A DNA stretch of 64,000 bases from Tumebacillus algifaecis (GCF_002243515.1 NZ_CP022657.1:3519501-3583500), one strand, 5' to 3'; counted from the stretch's first letter, positions 41,781-50,071 are shown. The notes: generated by a model from the sequence alone, not told the origin. Numbers and translations are program-made.

Positions 41781-42119
41781 TTGGTATCTCTAGTGCTCGG
41801 CATTATCGGTTCCATTATCGGCATGATATCAGCCATCTTGGCAATGTTCATTGGTGGTATCGGTCAAGCATTTGAAGCGGACGGCGCAGGTACAGTGACA
41901 GGCTTGGGCTGGGCAGCTCTCTTCCTGTCGATCTTGGGTCTCGTTGGCTCGATTCTCGTAAAAAACAAGCCAAAAGCAGGCGGGGTCCTCATGTTGATCG
42001 CAGGTATCGGTGGTATTATCAGCATCTCCTTCTTCTACATCCTCGCTGGAGCTTTGCTGATCATTCCGGGCCTCATCAGCTTGTTCTCGAAGCAAAAATC
42101 AACTTCTATAAATGCATAA
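41781..42119 (+). CDS. DUF4064-like four-helix membrane protein, paralogue
   Basis: 112 aa, TTG start at 41781 with AAGGAG. Four hydrophobic helices. GIIGSIIGMISAILAMFIGGIGQAF and ISISFFYILAGALLIIPGL match the arrangement of the 31079-31420 gene, so the two are paralogues. Function unknown. It ends at a strong terminator. Confidence 0.7.
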   Translation: MVSLVLGIIGSIIGMISAILAMFIGGIGQAFEADGAGTVTGLGWAALFLSILGLVGSILVKNKPKAGGVLMLIAGIGGIISISFFYILAGALLIIPGLISLFSKQKSTSINA

Positions 42120-42121
42120 CT

Positions 42122-42167
42122 CCTCCCCCCTCTCGATCAAGTAGATTGAGGGGGGCTTTTTATTTTT
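42122..42167 (+). terminator. Terminator of the membrane protein gene
   Basis: CTCCCCCCTC/GAGGGGGGC with TCGATCAAGTAGATT loop region, followed by TTTTTATTTTT. Confidence 0.85.
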
Positions 42168-42364
42168 CCCTATCATCGAGTGGGCGTGGAACTAGTGGTG
42201 ATATAGGAACATTCGCTCACGCTCTCCTCGCCTCCAGATGCGCGCGTCACAATGTCTACTTGCCAGCCTACTCCCAGGTAGCAGCCGTCTGGTTATCCGC
42301 TGTGCCGCTACAAAATAAACGCGCGTAAACTGTTATATCCCTTTCGAATCGGAGGCATCAGCGC

Positions 42365-42625
42365 ATGAAAAAGCAGAAAGAGACGACGCAAGAGCAATCG
42401 ACCGAAGCCGGTTTGTTAGAGAAATTGGGCATCGAATTGGATGTTCTCGGCCTGCTCTTTATGGCGGCCAACATCTTTGCGACGGTCGCAAATATTCGGG
42501 CTACCGCGCTCAACACGAGAGCGATTAATCTGAACACAGAAGCGGCGCTCAAGAGCGGCTCGCAATCACATGTGATCAGCGCGAGGAAAAAGGGGAAACC
42601 GAAGCAGCGGCCCAAGAAGCTCTAA
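42365..42625 (+). CDS. Hypothetical protein, 86 aa
   Basis: GGAGGCATCAGCGC before the ATG. Polar, charged N-terminus (EQSTEAGLLEKLGIELDVL), a hydrophobic segment LLFMAANIFATVANI (about 30-45), the N-rich motif ATALNTRAINLNTEAAL, and a very basic tail (RKKGKPKQRPKKL). I do not recognise it. It lies just upstream of cotJABC and may be a spore protein or a membrane-associated protein. Confidence 0.6.
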   Translation: MKKQKETTQEQSTEAGLLEKLGIELDVLGLLFMAANIFATVANIRATALNTRAINLNTEAALKSGSQSHVISARKKGKPKQRPKKL

Positions 42626-42743
42626 CCTGCCCTGTCAAGAACTCGTTCATCTGCCAACGCGCCCAAATTGAGCGGGAGGGTGACCTGTGCGTTTGTCCCT
42701 GCATATGGTAGGAGTAACACGACAAACGGGAGGTTCTGTCCCC

Positions 42744-42971
42744 ATGTTCACGCTTCGGAAAACGTACGTACCGTATGAATCGCCTTTTGACCCCTGCTGC
42801 CCGCTGACACCTAAAACGTATCAAACACCGCCCCAACTCTACATGCCGGTGCAGCCGCCCAATCTCCCGCAATTCGATCCGTTCACCGCACTTTCAAAAG
42901 GGACGCTGTGGCCTGCCTACTACGACCCCTATTTCGGGCGGGTGGAAGGAAAGCAGGTGGAGCACCGATGA
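42744..42971 (+). CDS. cotJA: Spore coat-associated protein CotJA
   Basis: 75 aa from the ATG at 42744 (GGGAGG upstream). It has the family pattern: YVPYESPFDPCCPLTPKTYQTPPQLYMPVQPPNLPQFDP with the Pro-rich middle, ending in YFGRVEGKQVEHR. A small spore inner-coat protein. Its TGA overlaps the ATG of cotJB (ATGA). First gene of cotJABC, usually made in the mother cell. Confidence 0.9.
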   Translation: MFTLRKTYVPYESPFDPCCPLTPKTYQTPPQLYMPVQPPNLPQFDPFTALSKGTLWPAYYDPYFGRVEGKQVEHR

Positions 42972-43231
42972 ACAAACAGATGCCAGAAGAATACTATAAG
43001 CTGCTGCTCGACCTTCAGACTGTCGATTTTGTGCTTGTCGAATTAAATCTGTATCTCGATACTCATCCAACCGATCGGAAATCGATTGAGCAATATAACT
43101 ATTACGCGCATAAAAAAGAGTTGCTGAAAAAACAGTTCAATGAAAAATTCGGCCCCTTGCAAGGTTTTGGCAATTCCTATTCCAGAGACAGTTTCGAGTG
43201 GGGAGAGGCTCCGTGGCCTTGGCAAGTGTAG
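42968..43231 (+). CDS. cotJB: Spore coat protein CotJB
   Basis: 87 aa. The CotJB family begins with a YKLLLDLQTVDFVLVELNLYLDTHPTD block, followed by a helical segment (IEQYNYYAHKKELLKKQFNEKFGPL) and an acidic, Trp-rich end. Needed with CotJA and CotJC for a coat sub-assembly. Overlaps cotJA by 4 nt; cotJC starts 16 nt downstream. Confidence 0.92.
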   Translation: MNKQMPEEYYKLLLDLQTVDFVLVELNLYLDTHPTDRKSIEQYNYYAHKKELLKKQFNEKFGPLQGFGNSYSRDSFEWGEAPWPWQV

Positions 43232-43246
43232 GGAGGAGATGCACAC

Positions 43247-43816
43247 GTGTGGATTTATGAAAAGAAACTCCAATATCCGGTCCGCGTATCAAAATGCGAT
43301 CCGCGCATGGCAAAGTTGCTGTTGGAACAATATGGCGGCGCCGACGGTGAGCTCGCCGCAGCCCTCCGCTACTTGAACCAACGCTACACGGTGCCTGATA
43401 AAGTGATCGGCGTACTCAACGACATCGGCACCGAAGAATTTGCCCATCTCGAAATGATCGCGACGATGGTCTACAAATTGACCAAAGACGCGACCCTCGA
43501 CCAACTCAAAGCGGCCGGTCTGGATGACCATTACGCCGCACATGACCGCGCTTTGTTCTACTCCAACGCATCGGGCGTGCCGTTCTCCGTCCAGTATATT
43601 CAGGCCAAAGGCGATCCGATCGCCGACCTCTACGAAGACATCGCCGCCGAAGAAAAAGCGCGCGCCACCTACCAATGGCTGATCGACCTCACCGATGACC
43701 CCGACCTCAAAGACTCACTCGCCTTCCTGCGCGAACGTGAGATCATCCACTCCTTGCGCTTCCGTGAAGCAGTGGAAATCCTCAAAGAAGAGCGCGACCG
43801 CCAAAAAGTCTTCTGA
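43247..43816 (+). CDS. cotJC: CotJC, manganese-catalase-like spore protein
   Basis: 189 aa, GTG start at 43247 (GGGAGGAG upstream). Ferritin-like four-helix bundle of Mn-catalases: the metal ligands are Glu in DIGTEEFAHLEMIATMVYKL, Glu/His in DIAAEEKARATYQWL and EREIIHSLRFREAVEI. Mn-catalase/CotJC degrade H2O2 in or on the spore. Last gene of the operon. Confidence 0.93.
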   Translation: MWIYEKKLQYPVRVSKCDPRMAKLLLEQYGGADGELAAALRYLNQRYTVPDKVIGVLNDIGTEEFAHLEMIATMVYKLTKDATLDQLKAAGLDDHYAAHDRALFYSNASGVPFSVQYIQAKGDPIADLYEDIAAEEKARATYQWLIDLTDDPDLKDSLAFLREREIIHSLRFREAVEILKEERDRQKVF

Positions 43817-43823
43817 TCCAAAC

Positions 43824-43859
43824 AAAAAGCCCCTGCAGTTTACGCAAGGGCTTTCTTCC
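43824..43859. terminator. Bidirectional terminator, cotJC / MauE-like gene
   Basis: AAAGCCCcTGC/GCAaGGGCTTT; overlaps the 3' end of the minus-strand gene. On the minus strand it is followed by TTTTTG. Confidence 0.75.
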
Positions 43860-44310
43860 GATTTAAGAATAGCAATACCGCCGCAGCGGCGATAAACAGA
43901 ATGTCTTTCAACACATCGACAAATCCGACAGGTTTCGCTTCCGCAGGTCCGAAGCAGCCACAACCATAGGGCAACACTTCGCCGTAGTTGTACAACAGCC
44001 CCGCTGCAAACACAAGCGACAGCACGATCACGCCCCAGGATGCAGCGCGCACTGTGACGGGGATCAACAAGCAGATCGCGATCAGAAGTTCTGCGATCGG
44101 CAGCAAGATCGCCAGCGGCTTGATCAAGACGTCCGGCACAAGCTTGTACGAGCGCAAAATCTCGCCAAACGTGAAAATGTCGATAAACTTAGCCACCGCC
44201 GACCAGAGAAAGATCGCGGCGAGGGCCAGTTGCAAGACCAGTTTCAACCACGCCGGAAATCTACTGTTTGAGGAACTCTTCGAAGGTGCTTTCCGGTTGT
44301 TCGCCGACAA
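43840..44310 (-). CDS. MauE/DoxX-like membrane protein
   Basis: 156 aa from a TTG at 44310 with AAGGAGG 8 nt upstream; it overlaps the end of the thioredoxin-like gene by about 50 nt. Four helices: ALAAIFLWSAVAKFIDI, LAILLPIAELLIAICLLI, ASWGVIVLSLVFAAGLL and ILFIAAAAVLLFL. The loop LPYGCGCFGP carries a Cys-Gly-Cys pair typical of MauE-type proteins that assist disulfide formation. Partner of the thioredoxin-like protein encoded immediately upstream. Confidence 0.75.
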   Translation of the reverse strand: MSANNRKAPSKSSSNSRFPAWLKLVLQLALAAIFLWSAVAKFIDIFTFGEILRSYKLVPDVLIKPLAILLPIAELLIAICLLIPVTVRAASWGVIVLSLVFAAGLLYNYGEVLPYGCGCFGPAEAKPVGFVDVLKDILFIAAAAVLLFLNRKKALA

Positions 44311-44749
44311 TTCGCCCAACCTCCTTGCCTTCTTTGAAGTGGATCAAAGTCGGGGTGCCCGCCACGGTGTATTTTTCCCAGACATCGCTCTTGCCATAAA
44401 TGTTGACCGGGAACAGCGGTTCATTCATTTTCTCAGCCAGCGGCATCAGCATCGGTGAGACCACTTTGCAATGCACGCAGTCCGGCTGATAGAAGTAGGC
44501 GAAAAAGTCTTCGTTGTTCGCAATTTTCTTTTCCATCTCGCCCGAAGCGATCTCGTTTTTGTACAAGGCCGCCTGTTCTTGACGAGATTCATCATACATG
44601 TTGGACAAGGCAAAGGCACCGATCAACACGATGATCCCCGCCAAGACCGCGCCGAAGATGATCGGCAGTCGTTTTTTCTTTTTGCGATCGCGCTCACGAC
44701 GGAGTGCTTTTATATCGCGTTTTTCCTGGTTGCGATTCTTTTTACTCAT
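44261..44749 (-). CDS. Membrane-anchored thioredoxin-like protein
   Basis: 162 aa from the ATG at 44749 (GAGGAGG upstream). A very basic N-terminus (RRERDRKKKKR) precedes a single TM helix (LPIIFGAVLAGIIVLIGAFAL), then a thioredoxin fold facing out with CVHC at FYQPDCVHCKVVSPMLM and cis-Pro in TVAGTPTLIHF. Likely a disulfide reductant or oxidant outside the membrane. Together with the MauE-like gene it forms a two-gene thiol module. Confidence 0.82.
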   Translation of the reverse strand: MSKKNRNQEKRDIKALRRERDRKKKKRLPIIFGAVLAGIIVLIGAFALSNMYDESRQEQAALYKNEIASGEMEKKIANNEDFFAYFYQPDCVHCKVVSPMLMPLAEKMNEPLFPVNIYGKSDVWEKYTVAGTPTLIHFKEGKEVGRIVGEQPESTFEEFLKQ

Positions 44750-45137
44750 CGAAATATGACCTCCTCGATTTAAAAAAGGACACACTAATACTTCGATGAA
44801 CAGGGCCATTCGTCCTGCTACGATTATGTGACGAATTTCACAAAATCATGCAAGTTCGCTTTGCATGCGCTGTTGTTGCCGAACCTGACAGTCCTTTCAT
44901 CTGCCGCCTCGATCAGCGTGCTAAACCTGTCCAAATGTCGGCGCTCGGCAAAAAACGACCCGACTTGGAAACGCTAAACGCAATCAGGTCTTCTTTCGTA
45001 CGCTCAATTCACGATTCTTTCGTTTTTACAAAGGTCGACAAGCAGAAATAGGACGTGTATAATCGGTACCAACAGCAAATATCGAACATTGTTATGTACC
45101 ATACTATAAATCGTTCGCATTTCAGGAGGATCGAAAT
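44750..45137. other. Divergent intergenic region before the folD-like gene
   Basis: 388 bp. Contains the folD promoter (45035-45063) and on the minus strand the thioredoxin-like gene leader. No RNA gene recognised. Confidence 0.5.
45035..45063 (+). promoter_or_regulatory. Promoter of the folD-like/fchA-like operon
   Basis: TCGACA (45035-45040), a 17-bp spacer and a perfect TATAAT (45058-45063). The transcript leader would be about 65 nt. Confidence 0.65.
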
Positions 45138-46016
45138 ATGGCACAAGCATTTAAAGGCAAGCCGGTGGCAGATGTCATCCGCGAACAGGTTGGACAGGAT
45201 GTGGAAGCATGGAAAACGAAAGGGCACGCGCCAAAGATGGCGGTGTTGCTCGTTGAAGGCGATCCCGCTTCTTTTCACTATGCCCAAGCGAAAGGCAAAG
45301 CGGCCGAGAAGCTAGGCATCGACTATGAACTGCACACCTTCCCGCCCGATGTGACCGAAGCGGAGCTGCTCGCCACCATCGGGCAGTTGAACGATGACCG
45401 CACGGTGCACGGCATCATGTTGGAACTGCCCCTACCCAAGCACATCGACACGAAAAAGGCGACGGCAGCCATTGCGCCGTTCAAAGATGTAGATGGACTT
45501 ACGCCGCACAATCTGCTAGCCACCGTGAACGGCTCAGCAGGGCTCTATCCGGCCACCCCGCAGGCGTGTATCGCTCTGCTCAAGCACTACGGTCACACGC
45601 TCGCTGGCAAACATGTTGTCCTCGTCGGGCGCGGCGAGACGGTCGGACTGCCCTTGATTCACCTGCTCCTGCGCGAGAACGCTACGGTCACCGTCTGCCA
45701 TTCCCGCACGCCTGACATCGGCGCACACATCAGACAAGCAGATATCGCCTTTGTTGCGGTCGGTCGCAAGAATTTGGTCACGCCCGACATGGTGCATCCC
45801 AATCTTTTGCTCATCGACGCCGGAATCAATGAGACGGAAGATGGCGGGATCGTCGGTGATGTCGCCCCCGAGGTGATCGATCATGTGGCAGGTATGTCGC
45901 CGACTCCAGGCGGCGTGGGTTCGGTTACCACCGCGCTGCTCTTCTCCAACCTGATGCAGGCGATGGCACTGCAATCGCACAACTCACAGGAGGTGGAACT
46001 AAATGGCCACGTTTGA
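45138..46016 (+). CDS. FolD-like methylenetetrahydrofolate dehydrogenase/cyclohydrolase, divergent
   Basis: 292 aa. Overall FolD fold: the Tyr48-x3-Lys52 pair (FHYAQAKGKAAEKLG) is kept, as are Asp119 (DVDG) and the Rossmann segment LVGRGETVGLPL. Several signature residues are altered: the usual Q in QLPLP is Glu96 (ELPLP), PCTP is PATP (Ala139) and DGFHP is DGLTP. The cyclohydrolase may be weakened. It overlaps the next gene, a cyclodeaminase-family protein, by 14 nt. Activity as dehydrogenase with NADP is plausible; a canonical FolD should exist elsewhere in the genome. Confidence 0.8.
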   Translation: MAQAFKGKPVADVIREQVGQDVEAWKTKGHAPKMAVLLVEGDPASFHYAQAKGKAAEKLGIDYELHTFPPDVTEAELLATIGQLNDDRTVHGIMLELPLPKHIDTKKATAAIAPFKDVDGLTPHNLLATVNGSAGLYPATPQACIALLKHYGHTLAGKHVVLVGRGETVGLPLIHLLLRENATVTVCHSRTPDIGAHIRQADIAFVAVGRKNLVTPDMVHPNLLLIDAGINETEDGGIVGDVAPEVIDHVAGMSPTPGGVGSVTTALLFSNLMQAMALQSHNSQEVELNGHV

Positions 46017-46629
46017 TCAATCGCTTCACTCCTTCCTCACCCAAGCGGCTTCCAACTCCCCCACACCGGGCGGCGGGTCGGTGGCGGCACTGGTCGCGGC
46101 GCTTGGCGCATCGATGACCTCGATGGTCGGCAACCTGACCCAAGGCGATAAATTTGCCGACGTGCAAGCTGAGATGACCGCAGCTGCCGAACAAATGGCA
46201 GCGGCGATCCGTTCGTTTGAGCAGTTGCTCGAAGCGGACATGTCCTCTTTTGACCGCTACATGGCAGCGCTTAAACTGCCGAAAGACTCGGCTGAGCAAA
46301 AAGTGGCCCGTTCGCAAGCGCTGCAAGAGGCGTCGATCAAGGCTACCGAAGTGCCGCTGGACCTCGCCCGTCTCTGCCTCGACTCGTTACACCTGTCGGA
46401 AACGATTGCCGATACGGCAAACAAAAACGTGATCTCCGACCTCGGCATCGCAGCGCTGCTTCTCGAAGCGGCCGCCCAGTCGGCGCTGCTCACCGTCGAT
46501 ATGAACTTGCCCGGCCTCAAAGACTTGGCCCGCAAAGCAGACTTTGAATCGGAACGCAACCGCATCGCAAACGCGATCACCCCGCTCAAGGACAAGATCG
46601 TCGCCACCGTCCGTAAGCGCTTGGCATAG
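46003..46629 (+). CDS. FchA/FTCD-family cyclodeaminase or methenyl-THF cyclohydrolase
   Basis: 208 aa with AGGAGGTGG upstream. All-helical FTCD_C fold: NSPTPGGGSVAALVAALGASMTSMV near the N-terminus, the helical core SSFDRYMAALKLP, and DLARLCLDSLHLSETIADTANKNVISD. Members are formimino-THF cyclodeaminase or 5,10-methenyl-THF cyclohydrolase. Its coupling to the FolD-like gene supports a C1-folate role. It could take over the cyclohydrolase step that the FolD-like protein may lack. Confidence 0.85.
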   Translation: MATFDQSLHSFLTQAASNSPTPGGGSVAALVAALGASMTSMVGNLTQGDKFADVQAEMTAAAEQMAAAIRSFEQLLEADMSSFDRYMAALKLPKDSAEQKVARSQALQEASIKATEVPLDLARLCLDSLHLSETIADTANKNVISDLGIAALLLEAAAQSALLTVDMNLPGLKDLARKADFESERNRIANAITPLKDKIVATVRKRLA

Positions 46630-46668
46630 GAAAAGCCACCTCACTTCCCTGAGGTGGCTTTCCTTTTT
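46629..46668. terminator. Bidirectional terminator
   Basis: A GAAAAGCCACCTC/GAGGTGGCTTTC stem between convergent genes, with T-rich or A-rich flanks. Confidence 0.88.
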
Positions 46669-46701
46669 CAAGCAGGGACATCCCGCCTGAACATCATTCT
46701 C

Positions 46702-47505
46702 TTACACCACGGGCAGCCCGGCTCCCGACGCACCGAACAGCGTGATGGTGAAGACGAACATGAGATACAAGGCCATGCCAATCACATAAACGATAAAATA
46801 GGTCAAGAAGGGGCCAAAAAACGCTTTGGCAATCGAGATGTTGTAGATCTTACGCAACGCGATGACACGGACGATGATCATGTAGATGTACAGACCCAAA
46901 GAAATCAGTTGGGTGATCGCGCCCCAGATGAAAAAGCCGAACAACAGCCTGGCAAGGTCTGCTCCCGTCCGATCATCCATGCCGCCCATCTCGTTGATTT
47001 CCAAGATCTCGATCATCGAATTCAAATCGAAGAACAGGGGAAGGAACGGAGTGGTGATCACCATCGACACCATATAGATCCACATCGTATACGGCTGAAT
47101 CAGCTCGACCAGACGACCTTTCTCCCGACGTTCCGCCGGATCGGTCGGGTACTCTTTGGACGCGACGATGCGAATACCCAGAATCACCAGCCACTTAAAG
47201 AAAAAGCGGGACAAGATCGTGCTAATCAATACAGTAAGACCAGAGATGACAGCAAATATGCCCCAAAACAGCAGCAGAGCGGTCGTCGCAGTCGCCTCCA
47301 TCAACGGTTCTCCCGTCGAATCTGTCAACTCCATAACGTCCATAAATTCAGCAGAAAACCAGATGCCGATCAGGAAGACCATCAACAGGTTGATCCCGAC
47401 CAAAAACCAAGTCGCACCCCAGGACTGACCGAATTTGGGCTTGGCAAGCAGTCGATCGACAGTCTCTTGCGGACGGAATAGAATCATGAACAAGTTCTTA
47501 AACAA
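46702..47505 (-). CDS. YIP1 family membrane protein
   Basis: 267 aa from a TTG at 47505 with AAAGGTGG upstream. The YIP1-type N-terminus (PQETVDRLLAKPKFGQSWGATWFLVGI) is followed by five hydrophobic helices separated by a loop from 110-150 (SKEYPTDPAERREKGRLVELIQPYTMW). YIP1-type proteins in bacteria have no agreed function, but are often linked to membrane homeostasis or transport. Monocistronic. Confidence 0.75.
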   Translation of the reverse strand: MFKNLFMILFRPQETVDRLLAKPKFGQSWGATWFLVGINLLMVFLIGIWFSAEFMDVMELTDSTGEPLMEATATTALLLFWGIFAVISGLTVLISTILSRFFFKWLVILGIRIVASKEYPTDPAERREKGRLVELIQPYTMWIYMVSMVITTPFLPLFFDLNSMIEILEINEMGGMDDRTGADLARLLFGFFIWGAITQLISLGLYIYMIIVRVIALRKIYNISIAKAFFGPFLTYFIVYVIGMALYLMFVFTITLFGASGAGLPVV

Positions 47506-47583
47506 TCAAAAATCCACCTTTCTTGATGACGAATCAGTTCATACCAAGATTTAGTATATCATGAATTTTCACTAACAAAGAAG

Positions 47584-47622
47584 TAAAAAATTGCCTCATC
47601 AACCAGTTCATTGATGAGGCGT
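47584..47622 (-). terminator. Terminator of the zinc-ribbon gene
   Basis: On the minus strand GCCTCATCAA/TTGATGAGGC is followed by AATTTTTTAC. Confidence 0.88.
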
Positions 47623-47629
47623 CATTTCT

Positions 47630-47860
47630 TTACATTCGTTGTGCTGTTTTGATAAACAAAAGCTCCGTGCCATCAAGTCCGCAGATCGCACATTCCACCA
47701 ATCGCGCTTCCCCTTTGTATGGATTGGCCATCCGATCGCTGGGATCGATGTGTTCGACGATCTCGCCCGTCTGCGGATTCAGCTTCACTGACACCGGATG
47801 TTGATCACAGATGTGAAACCTCATCTTGTTGCGACAATTTGGACATGCGTATGGTTCCAA
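47630..47860 (-). CDS. Small zinc-ribbon protein
   Basis: 76 aa from a TTG at 47860 with GGGAGGTG 7 nt upstream; a longer GTG-started frame at 47917 has no ribosome site. Two cysteine pairs, CPNC at the N-terminus and CAIC near the C-terminus, imply one structural zinc. The centre (HPVSVKLNPQTGEIVEHIDPSDRM) resembles a beta-hairpin. A nucleic-acid or protein-binding adaptor is possible; unknown family. Confidence 0.6.
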   Translation of the reverse strand: MEPYACPNCRNKMRFHICDQHPVSVKLNPQTGEIVEHIDPSDRMANPYKGEARLVECAICGLDGTELLFIKTAQRM

Positions 47861-47938
47861 CCGCTTGCACCTCCCATTGCTGATTCGGTACAAGTAGTAT
47901 TTTGCAGTTCCTGCCACGCTATGCGGTTGCTAGCAACA

Positions 47939-47970
47939 AGAAGGAGGGCCCAGAACAGCCCTCCTTTCCA
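47939..47970 (-). terminator. Terminator of the 70-aa gene
   Basis: On the minus strand AAGGAGGGC/GCCCTCCTT with an 8-nt loop, followed by CTTGTTG. Confidence 0.65.
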
Positions 47971-47973
47971 TTC

Positions 47974-48186
47974 CTAAGCACGGACGAGATGATCGACTTC
48001 AACCAACGCTTCATCATCCAAGCGGGTGGCGAGACCAAGAAACATCTTGCGCGCCTCCTGATCTTGGAGTTTGGCATACATCGATTTTGCCAAACCTAGC
48101 GAGGCGAACAGTTGGTTGAGTTTCATGCGTGGAAGCTCTTGCAGCGCCTGCCAGATCGAATCGAGCGTGTTCTGCCGATTTTCCAT
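47974..48186 (-). CDS. Hypothetical helical protein, 70 aa
   Basis: AAGAGGTG precedes the ATG. Fully helical, Leu-rich (LDSIWQALQELPRMKLNQLFASLGLA, then EARKMFLGLATRLDDEALVEVDHLVRA). I do not recognise the family. It lies after the DUF4870 gene, 44 nt away, in the same direction; possibly cotranscribed. Confidence 0.55.
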   Translation of the reverse strand: MENRQNTLDSIWQALQELPRMKLNQLFASLGLAKSMYAKLQDQEARKMFLGLATRLDDEALVEVDHLVRA

Positions 48187-48230
48187 GCTGTAACACCTCT
48201 TTTCCGCACAGGATGCTAGTTAGCTTGCCC

Positions 48231-48548
48231 TTAGTTGAACCAATTACCCGCCACTGGATAGCGGTAGTATTCGCCTTCGATCGTGCGGATGATGGCGATG
48301 ATCGTCACGACCAGACCGAAGATCCCGACGAGCGGCACCAACAGGAAGCCGATCAGCACGATGCACAAGATCCATGAGATAAAGGCAGCTACGACCAGTG
48401 CAGCATGTAAGACGAGCGCTTGTTTGGCATGATGTTTGACAAATGGATCGTCCGTCTTGAGCAGAAGCACGACCACTGGCACGAGGATCGGTAAGAAGAA
48501 GTACGAGACATGTGATAAGACCGCTAAAACTTTGCTTTCAGTAGACAC
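48231..48548 (-). CDS. DUF4870 (Tic20-like) membrane protein
   Basis: 105 aa from a GTG at 48548 with AAAGGGG upstream; a TTG at 48557 is an alternative. Three or four hydrophobic helices and the family signature DDPFVKHHAKQALVLH. The C-terminus ends YRYPVAGNWFN as in many members. Function unknown. A hairpin upstream includes its ribosome site in the 3' arm (48559-48596). Confidence 0.85.
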   Translation of the reverse strand: MSTESKVLAVLSHVSYFFLPILVPVVVLLLKTDDPFVKHHAKQALVLHAALVVAAFISWILCIVLIGFLLVPLVGIFGLVVTIIAIIRTIEGEYYRYPVAGNWFN

Positions 48549-48558
48549 GATTAACAAC

Positions 48559-48596
48559 GCCCCTTTCTCATCTGCTTATGCATACGAGAGAGGGGC
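48559..48596 (-). promoter_or_regulatory. Hairpin between tnaA and DUF4870 including the ribosome site
   Basis: On the minus strand GCCCCTCTCTC pairs with GAGAAAGGGGC (one mismatch). The 3' arm contains the AAAGGGG ribosome site of the DUF4870 gene. There is little T tract, so ribosome-site masking is as likely as termination. Confidence 0.5.
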
Positions 48597-48618
48597 TAAA
48601 AAGTTTCACACTTTTGTC

Positions 48619-50016
48619 TTATTTCTTCTCTGTGTGCTGCTGATCAACCGGCTCCAGTCGAGCGGTGAAGTGACGCAGAATTTGCGGTTCATACGTGAAG
48701 CGCACACCGTTGATCTGTTCTTTGCGCTCCATGATTCGACTAAACGTGTCAACGATGAAGTCCATGTGATTGTTAGTATAGGTGCGGCGCGGGATGGTCA
48801 GCCGCAAAAACTCGACTGGCGAAACCAGTTCTTCGCGCGTTTCCGGATCGCGCCCGAGCAGGAAAGAGCCGACTTCCACACCACGGATCCCGCCTTCCAG
48901 ATACAGTTCATTGGCCAACGCCTGTGCGGGGAACTGCAAATTCGGAATGTGCGGCAAGAATGCTTTCGCATCGACGAACACCGCGTGCCCCCCAGTCGGA
49001 TACTGGATCGGCACGCCGAGTTCCCGCAGTTTGTCGCCGAGGTATTCGACCTGACCGATGCGGTGGGCCAGATAGTCCTCTTCCACACCTTCGCGCAACC
49101 CTTGAGCCAACGCTTCCATATCGCGGCCGGACAGTCCGCCATAGGTCGGGAACCCTTCGAACGGGACAACCATCGACTGGCATTGTTTGAACAAATCTTC
49201 ATCGTCTTTGATCGCAATCATGCCGCCCATATTGACCAGACCGTCTTTTTTCGCCGACATGGTCAAACCATCTGCGTAGGAGAACATCTCGCGAACGATC
49301 TCCTGCACCGATTTGTTCGCATAGCCCGCTTCGCGCTGTTTGATGAAATACGCATTTTCCGCAAAACGTGCCGCGTCGAAGAACAGAGCGATGTTATGCT
49401 TGCGAGCGATGTCATGCACGCCGCGGATGTTTTCCATCGACACCGGTTGACCGCCTGCCGAATTGCAGGTCACGGTGATCAGAATGAAAGCGACGTTTTC
49501 TGCCGATTTCTCGGTGATGAATTGTTCCAGCTTCTCCAAATCGAAGTTGCCTTTGAACGGATGGTAGGTCGAAGAGTCATATGCGTCTTCGATGACAAAG
49601 TTCAAGGCACGTCCTTTGGCCAGTTCAATATGCGCTTTTGTGGTATCAAAGTGCATGTTGCCCAGCACATACTGGCCGGAGTGCTTGATGATCAGCGGGA
49701 ACAGCACCTGCTCAGCGCCGCGCCCTTGATGAGTCGGGATCAAATACTGATAGCCCAACACGTCCTGAACCGATTTTTCCAAGCGATAAAAGCTGCGCGA
49801 GCCAGCATATGACTCATCGCCCACCATCATTGCGCCCCATTGCGCGTCGCTCATCGCCCCGGTGCCGGAGTCGGTGAGCAAATCGATATATACGTCCTCC
49901 GATCGTAGCAAAAACGGGTTGTAACCCGCCTCCTTCAGTCTCACCTTTCGCTCCTCTTGAGGGATTAAACGAATCGGTTCCACCATTTTAATACGATACG
50001 GCTCTGCAATACGCAT
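48619..50016 (-). CDS. tnaA: Tryptophanase
   Basis: 465 aa. Very similar to E. coli TnaA along its length: [55 protein letters not shown], the PLP Lys in [13 protein letters not shown], and [15 protein letters not shown]. The latter segment distinguishes it from tyrosine phenol-lyase (which has an Arg-containing AGRNN there). Splits tryptophan into indole, pyruvate and ammonia. Preceded by a sigma-54 promoter and the gene of a sigma-54 activator. Confidence 0.92.
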   Translation of the reverse strand: MRIAEPYRIKMVEPIRLIPQEERKVRLKEAGYNPFLLRSEDVYIDLLTDSGTGAMSDAQWGAMMVGDESYAGSRSFYRLEKSVQDVLGYQYLIPTHQGRGAEQVLFPLIIKHSGQYVLGNMHFDTTKAHIELAKGRALNFVIEDAYDSSTYHPFKGNFDLEKLEQFITEKSAENVAFILITVTCNSAGGQPVSMENIRGVHDIARKHNIALFFDAARFAENAYFIKQREAGYANKSVQEIVREMFSYADGLTMSAKKDGLVNMGGMIAIKDDEDLFKQCQSMVVPFEGFPTYGGLSGRDMEALAQGLREGVEEDYLAHRIGQVEYLGDKLRELGVPIQYPTGGHAVFVDAKAFLPHIPNLQFPAQALANELYLEGGIRGVEVGSFLLGRDPETREELVSPVEFLRLTIPRRTYTNNHMDFIVDTFSRIMERKEQINGVRFTYEPQILRHFTARLEPVDQQHTEKK

Positions 50017-50055
50017 TCTGTCATCCCCTTTTCCCCATTTTCATAGGATTAGTTT

Positions 50056-50071
50056 TGCAAAAATCATGCCA
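50056..50071 (-). promoter_or_regulatory. Sigma-54 (SigL) promoter of tnaA
   Basis: On the minus strand TGGCAT-GATTT-TTGCA: the GG at -24 and GC at -12 have the exact 12-bp phase of sigma-54 promoters. It lies 40 nt before the tnaA start codon, and an activator gene lies directly upstream. Confidence 0.85.

Noticed and set aside
46654-47481. A 275-codon plus-strand frame opposite the YIP1 gene
   Set aside because: The translation is Gln/Asp/His-rich and repeats antisense of membrane helices; the YIP1 frame fits the ribosome site and topology.
48436-49812. A 458-codon open frame on the plus strand opposite tnaA
   Set aside because: The minus-strand product is a full tryptophanase; the plus-strand product has no recognisable pattern and no start signals.
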